Below, piece after piece: positions 33,586 to 36,596 of a stretch of 36,596 bases of DNA. The position numbers and the translations under genes were made by a program. The DNA comes from Pigoraptor vietnamica (Eukaryota; Opisthokonta; Filasterea). The DNA is taken from contig CALSCQ010000917.1 of assembly GCA_943704525.1 (NCBI GenBank), positions 1 through 36,596 of the forward strand. The letters are read 5' to 3'. The notes beneath the pieces are model-generated. The model had not been told where the DNA came from. It made no database searches and worked only from the letters and a program-made list of their open reading frames with translations. Position 1 is the first letter of the stretch; every line of letters begins with the position of its first letter.

Positions 33586-34840
33586 ATGTTCCGTGAGAGG
33601 CTCAACGGCGTGCGCAGTCGCGTGCGTCTGCACGTCCCTTACGCCTATGGCAGCATAAAGCTCGAGCACCTCGAGGCCCTCCGGCCCAAAATCCCGACGT
33701 GCATCAAGACGTCTGCGCCTTTCGTTCTCTTGAAGGCGCTTCTGGTGCTGCTTGTGAACGCGTTGGGCGCTGTTCTGTCCTTCCTGTCGAATGTCGCCAA
33801 GCATCTGCGCCAGTTCTACGTGCGCGTCTTTGGGCCGTCTGTGGAGGTCCTCTCGGTCGACGAGATTGTGCGGTGGGTGCAAAGATGCAGTGGCATCTCA
33901 ATGCGCTTTGGTCGGTGTTTGCCATGGCGGCTTACACGTTGCAATGGCATCTCTCAATGCGCTTTGGTCGATGTTTGCCATGGCGGCTTACGCGACTTCG
34001 TGCAGTGCCTCGGGCTACGCATGCGAGTCGCACACTGTCACGACGAAGGACGGCTACATCCTCACACTCTTCCAAATCGGCAAGCAGGGCGAGGGTAAGT
34101 GGCGTCGATATCGGTTCTGGTGCATTATGTTTCGTCGGCCGTGTCTTTCTGTGTTCGGTTTGTGTCGTCATAATTCTCACTTGACGCATCGCAGCCGGGG
34201 GTCGCCGGGGTCCTCCTGTCCTCATGATGCACGGGCTGATTGACTCTGCCTTCACGTGGCTGATCAACGGCCCCAAGAAGAGCCTCGCGTACCTTCTCGT
34301 GGACCAGGGGTGCGTTTCTTATATACTTTTTCTTTTTTCTGTGACCGTTTTGCTCACTCTTGTGCCGACCTACACACAGCTACGATGTGTGGCTTGGCAA
34401 CAATCGCGGCACGAAGTTTTCGACGCGGCACTCGTTCCTTGCGCACAGCGACAATGACTTCTGGTGGGCGCTTGTAATGCGTGTGCGTGCGCAGCGAGCA
34501 GGGCCGCGCGGAGCTTGCCGTGCGTGTGTGTCTGTGTGAGTGTGGTTGCATTCCTTATCGTGCACTCACCAAGCAATCTCCCTCCTGTGGACAGGAAGTA
34601 CACGTGGGATGACATGGCGCGCCGCGACTTTCCCGACATGATCGAGCACGTGATCCGCAGCACCGGCTACCCCAAGATCGGCTACGTGGGCCACAGCGAG
34701 GGGACCATCCAGGCCTTTGCGGGGTTCTGCGCCGACCCTTCCATCGCAGACAAGCTATATGCTTTCATCGGACTCGGTCCCGTCGCCACCGTTGGACACG
34801 TATCCACTCCTCACGTTATCGTGCGCCGTGCTAGTCGTTG

Positions 34841-34915
<75 letters not shown>

Positions 34916-35951
34916 TTCTGCGGCGATTTCTTTGACGATGTCGCGTGTGCGCGCACACTTTGCACAGATGACGAACAAGTTCTTCCGCGCCCTCTGCTTC
35001 TTCCGCGTCGACGTCTTTCTCAAGGCGATTGGTTGCACGCGCGGCTGCTTCGGCTGCGGCCCGACCAAGTTTGCCCGCTTTCTCGGCGTGCTCTGCGCCA
35101 TCTTTCCTGTTCTTCCCGACACCATCATCGAGATGATCTGCGGACGGCACAAGGTGCTCCCTCACGCAAAAGCACGCTCGCACGCCCGCGCGCAGTCTTT
35201 GCACATATTTTGAGTCGCGTGCAATCGTTGCTGAGTTTGGGTGCATCCGCGCAGGGTGCCTTTGACAACAAGATTCTCGCGGAGGCAGCCGAGCACGAGC
35301 CCGGCGGCACGTCCTTCATGAACATCTTCCACTGGGTGCAGGCCGTTCGCTGCGGCACCTTCTCGCAGTACGATTATGGCGCATGTAAGTGAAGCGTCCC
35401 CCTGCTTTCCGGTTTTTTCCAACCTTCACTCTTCGGGTGTGTCTGTCTCTCTTATTTTATTTTATGCTCTTGTGCTTCCACAGTCGGCAACATCGCTCGC
35501 TACGGGACGGCGAAGCCGCCGCTCTACAATCTGGACAACCTCCGCGCTCTCTCCGTCCCAATGGCGCTGTACTACGGCGGGATGGACGACCTCGCGGACC
35601 CGCGTGATGTGACGGATCTGCTCAAGAAGCTCAACCCCAACACCATTGCCAAGTGCATCCCCCAGTACGCCCACGTGGGTTGCGCTCCATTCTGCCGTCG
35701 TTTGTGTGTCCGAATGGTTTTTCGTATTGTGTCCCGTTGCAAACTTTTGAAGTCCTCCTGACGCGCGGGGGTTACTGCAGCTGGACTTCGTCTGGGCGGA
35801 CGACGCGCACGTCATCCTCTATCCGGACATTCTCGCGCTTCTCGGTGACTGGACCAAGGCCACGCGTGCCGCGTACGGTCATGCCGATGGAGAGCACATG
35901 ACGGCGTCTGTCAGCAGCCTCAACTGGGAGAACGTCGAGCCCAACCACTGA
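33586..35951 (+). CDS. Acid-lipase-family triacylglycerol/cholesteryl-ester lipase (LIPA/LIPF type)
   Basis: Alpha/beta-hydrolase lipase related to lysosomal acid and gastric lipases; hydrolyses neutral lipid esters. Nine exons: 33586-33872, 34006-34094, 34195-34309, 34380-34463, 34595-34799, 34968-35153, 35255-35384, 35484-35674, 35781-35951. They encode 485 residues. The catalytic triad is complete: Ser226 in GYVGHSEGT (GHSQG in animals), Asp400 in YYGGMDDLADPRDV, His429 in QYAHLDFVW. The oxyanion-hole segment is LMMHGLIDSAFTW, followed by GYDVWLGNNRGTKFS and NDFWKYTWDDMA. The lid region keeps the family's HEPGGTSFMNIFHWVQAV. The N terminus differs from secreted homologues: no cleavable signal is obvious, and a hydrophobic helix lies at residues 45-67, suggesting a membrane-anchored type II form. 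A Cys-rich stretch (CTRGCFGCG) lies in the cap. Confidence 0.94.
33886..34000 (+). repeat. Tandem duplication (54/61 bp) in lipase intron 1
   Basis: Two near-identical copies, 33886-33939 and 33940-34000, make up most of the 133-nt intron. Each starts with TGCARTGGCATCTC, and the real 3' splice site (CGTGCAG|TGCC) follows immediately with the same TGCAGTG word. The second copy has a 2-bp CT insertion and an extra ending. Confidence 0.9.
34849..34914 (+). repeat. T66 homopolymer in lipase intron 5
   Basis: A run of 66 T, preceded by T6-C, lies inside the intron 34800-34967 and ends 53 nt before the 3' splice site. It would read as poly-Phe if translated. The exact length is uncertain in any assembly. 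Confidence 0.9.
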
Positions 35952-36596
35952 GTGGCATGGGATAAGACCCCTGGCGACTAGCTTGTTTGAGTATGCACTG
36001 GTACTAAAGAGATTTGCTTTGCCTCCATCCTCGGGGAATGGTTTTGAGTGCGGCACTTGGGTACTGCGGCATGCACACTCTCAGATTGGCGTGCCTCAGT
36101 AAATACGAACCCTGTATCTAACATCAGTCTTGAGACAAGCGCCGGCCAGTCGATTAACATCCCCCAGCGCGCCGACAGTTCCGATGACCGCTCATACTAG
36201 AGACACCAGCTATAACGGCAACAACCTATTCCACGCAGAGTCAAGCATGATACGCAACTAACGAAAATTGCCATTCGGTCAGAGTCTCCGTCCGTGGTGT
36301 TCAGCGTTGGCGCAAATGGAATACTGACGCGACTGTTAATCGGACCTCGACAACGGGGGATGCCACCCCAACGTCGTCGTCGTTCGTAGCGCGCGTTCGA
36401 CTTTCTAGCCAAAGTGGCGCATCCGTACGTGCAGAGTTTGTAGGTCTCCTCCGCACGTGAGCGATCTTTTCGTGGCACACTAAAGTCGGGCCGCGTTGAG
36501 AATAACACTTTTGTTTTTCCGATGGTTTGGGGCTCAGAACCATGATTTTCCGACAAAACCTGTGTCATCGGAAAGCTCTCATAATGCACTTTCGAG
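35952..36596. other. 3' flank of lipase, no gene recognised
   Basis: 645 bp follow the lipase stop to the window end. A minus-strand reading frame of 130 codons near 36197-36589 shows no family motif and no coding-like codon bias. I see no RNA gene or repeat here. The region is less GC-rich than the genes. Confidence 0.5.

Noticed and set aside
34842-34914. Poly-T as the tail of a retrotransposon insertion
   Set aside because: I see no element body, no target-site duplication and no second end; the rest of the intron is ordinary. Kept only as a homopolymer repeat.
36197-36589. 130-codon minus-strand frame near the right end
   Set aside because: No recognisable motif, mixed codon use and no splice-site-flanked extension; length is within chance for this composition.

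Overview
The window is nuclear DNA from a eukaryote, most likely a GC-rich, flagellated, free-living protist with compact genes. It holds nine protein genes, eight complete and one cut by the left edge. I resolved exon structures for all of them from splice sites, reading phase and family conservation: 40 internal introns are placed between identified exons, and every junction is phase-consistent. Most introns are 90-300 nt, with GTG-type 5' splice sites and CAG 3' splice sites. The lineage cannot be fixed from sequence reading alone; motile cilia are certain because two axonemal genes are present.

Layout, left to right: (1) 95-1659 (+), 3' part of NSE4, the kleisin of the SMC5/6 complex. (2) 1973-2457 (-), TMEM218, a three-pass ciliary transition-zone protein. 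(3) 2920-8135 (+), a 1648-residue STAND NTPase (DUF4062-like domain, NACHT, about 15 WD40 repeats; TEP1/NWD1/NPHP3-like), head to head with TMEM218. (4) 8585-24191 (-), a 12-exon axonemal dynein heavy chain of about 4581 residues. (5) 24889-27719 (-), DRC1, a coiled-coil core subunit of the nexin-dynein regulatory complex, immediately upstream of the dynein on the same strand. (6) 28243-29773 (+), phosphomannomutase. (7) 29890-31354 (-), tubulin cofactor C. (8) 31651-32995 (+), prefoldin subunit 2. (9) 33586-35951 (+), an acid-lipase-family alpha/beta hydrolase with an intact catalytic triad.

Functionally the window is rich in cilium and tubulin genes: transition zone (TMEM218), possibly the STAND protein, axonemal motor (dynein heavy chain), dynein regulator (DRC1), and tubulin folding (TBCC, prefoldin 2). 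Genes are closely spaced (116-697 bp) in divergent, convergent and tandem pairs. Introns hold nearly all the simple repeats and several recent-looking local tandem duplications.

I found no mobile element, virus-derived gene, CRISPR array, tRNA or rRNA. The most interesting items are an unrecognised N-terminal extension on the dynein heavy chain, the TMEM218/STAND pair, a probable GC-AG intron in TBCC, strong 5' bias of introns in the two largest genes, and the set of intronic tandem duplications.
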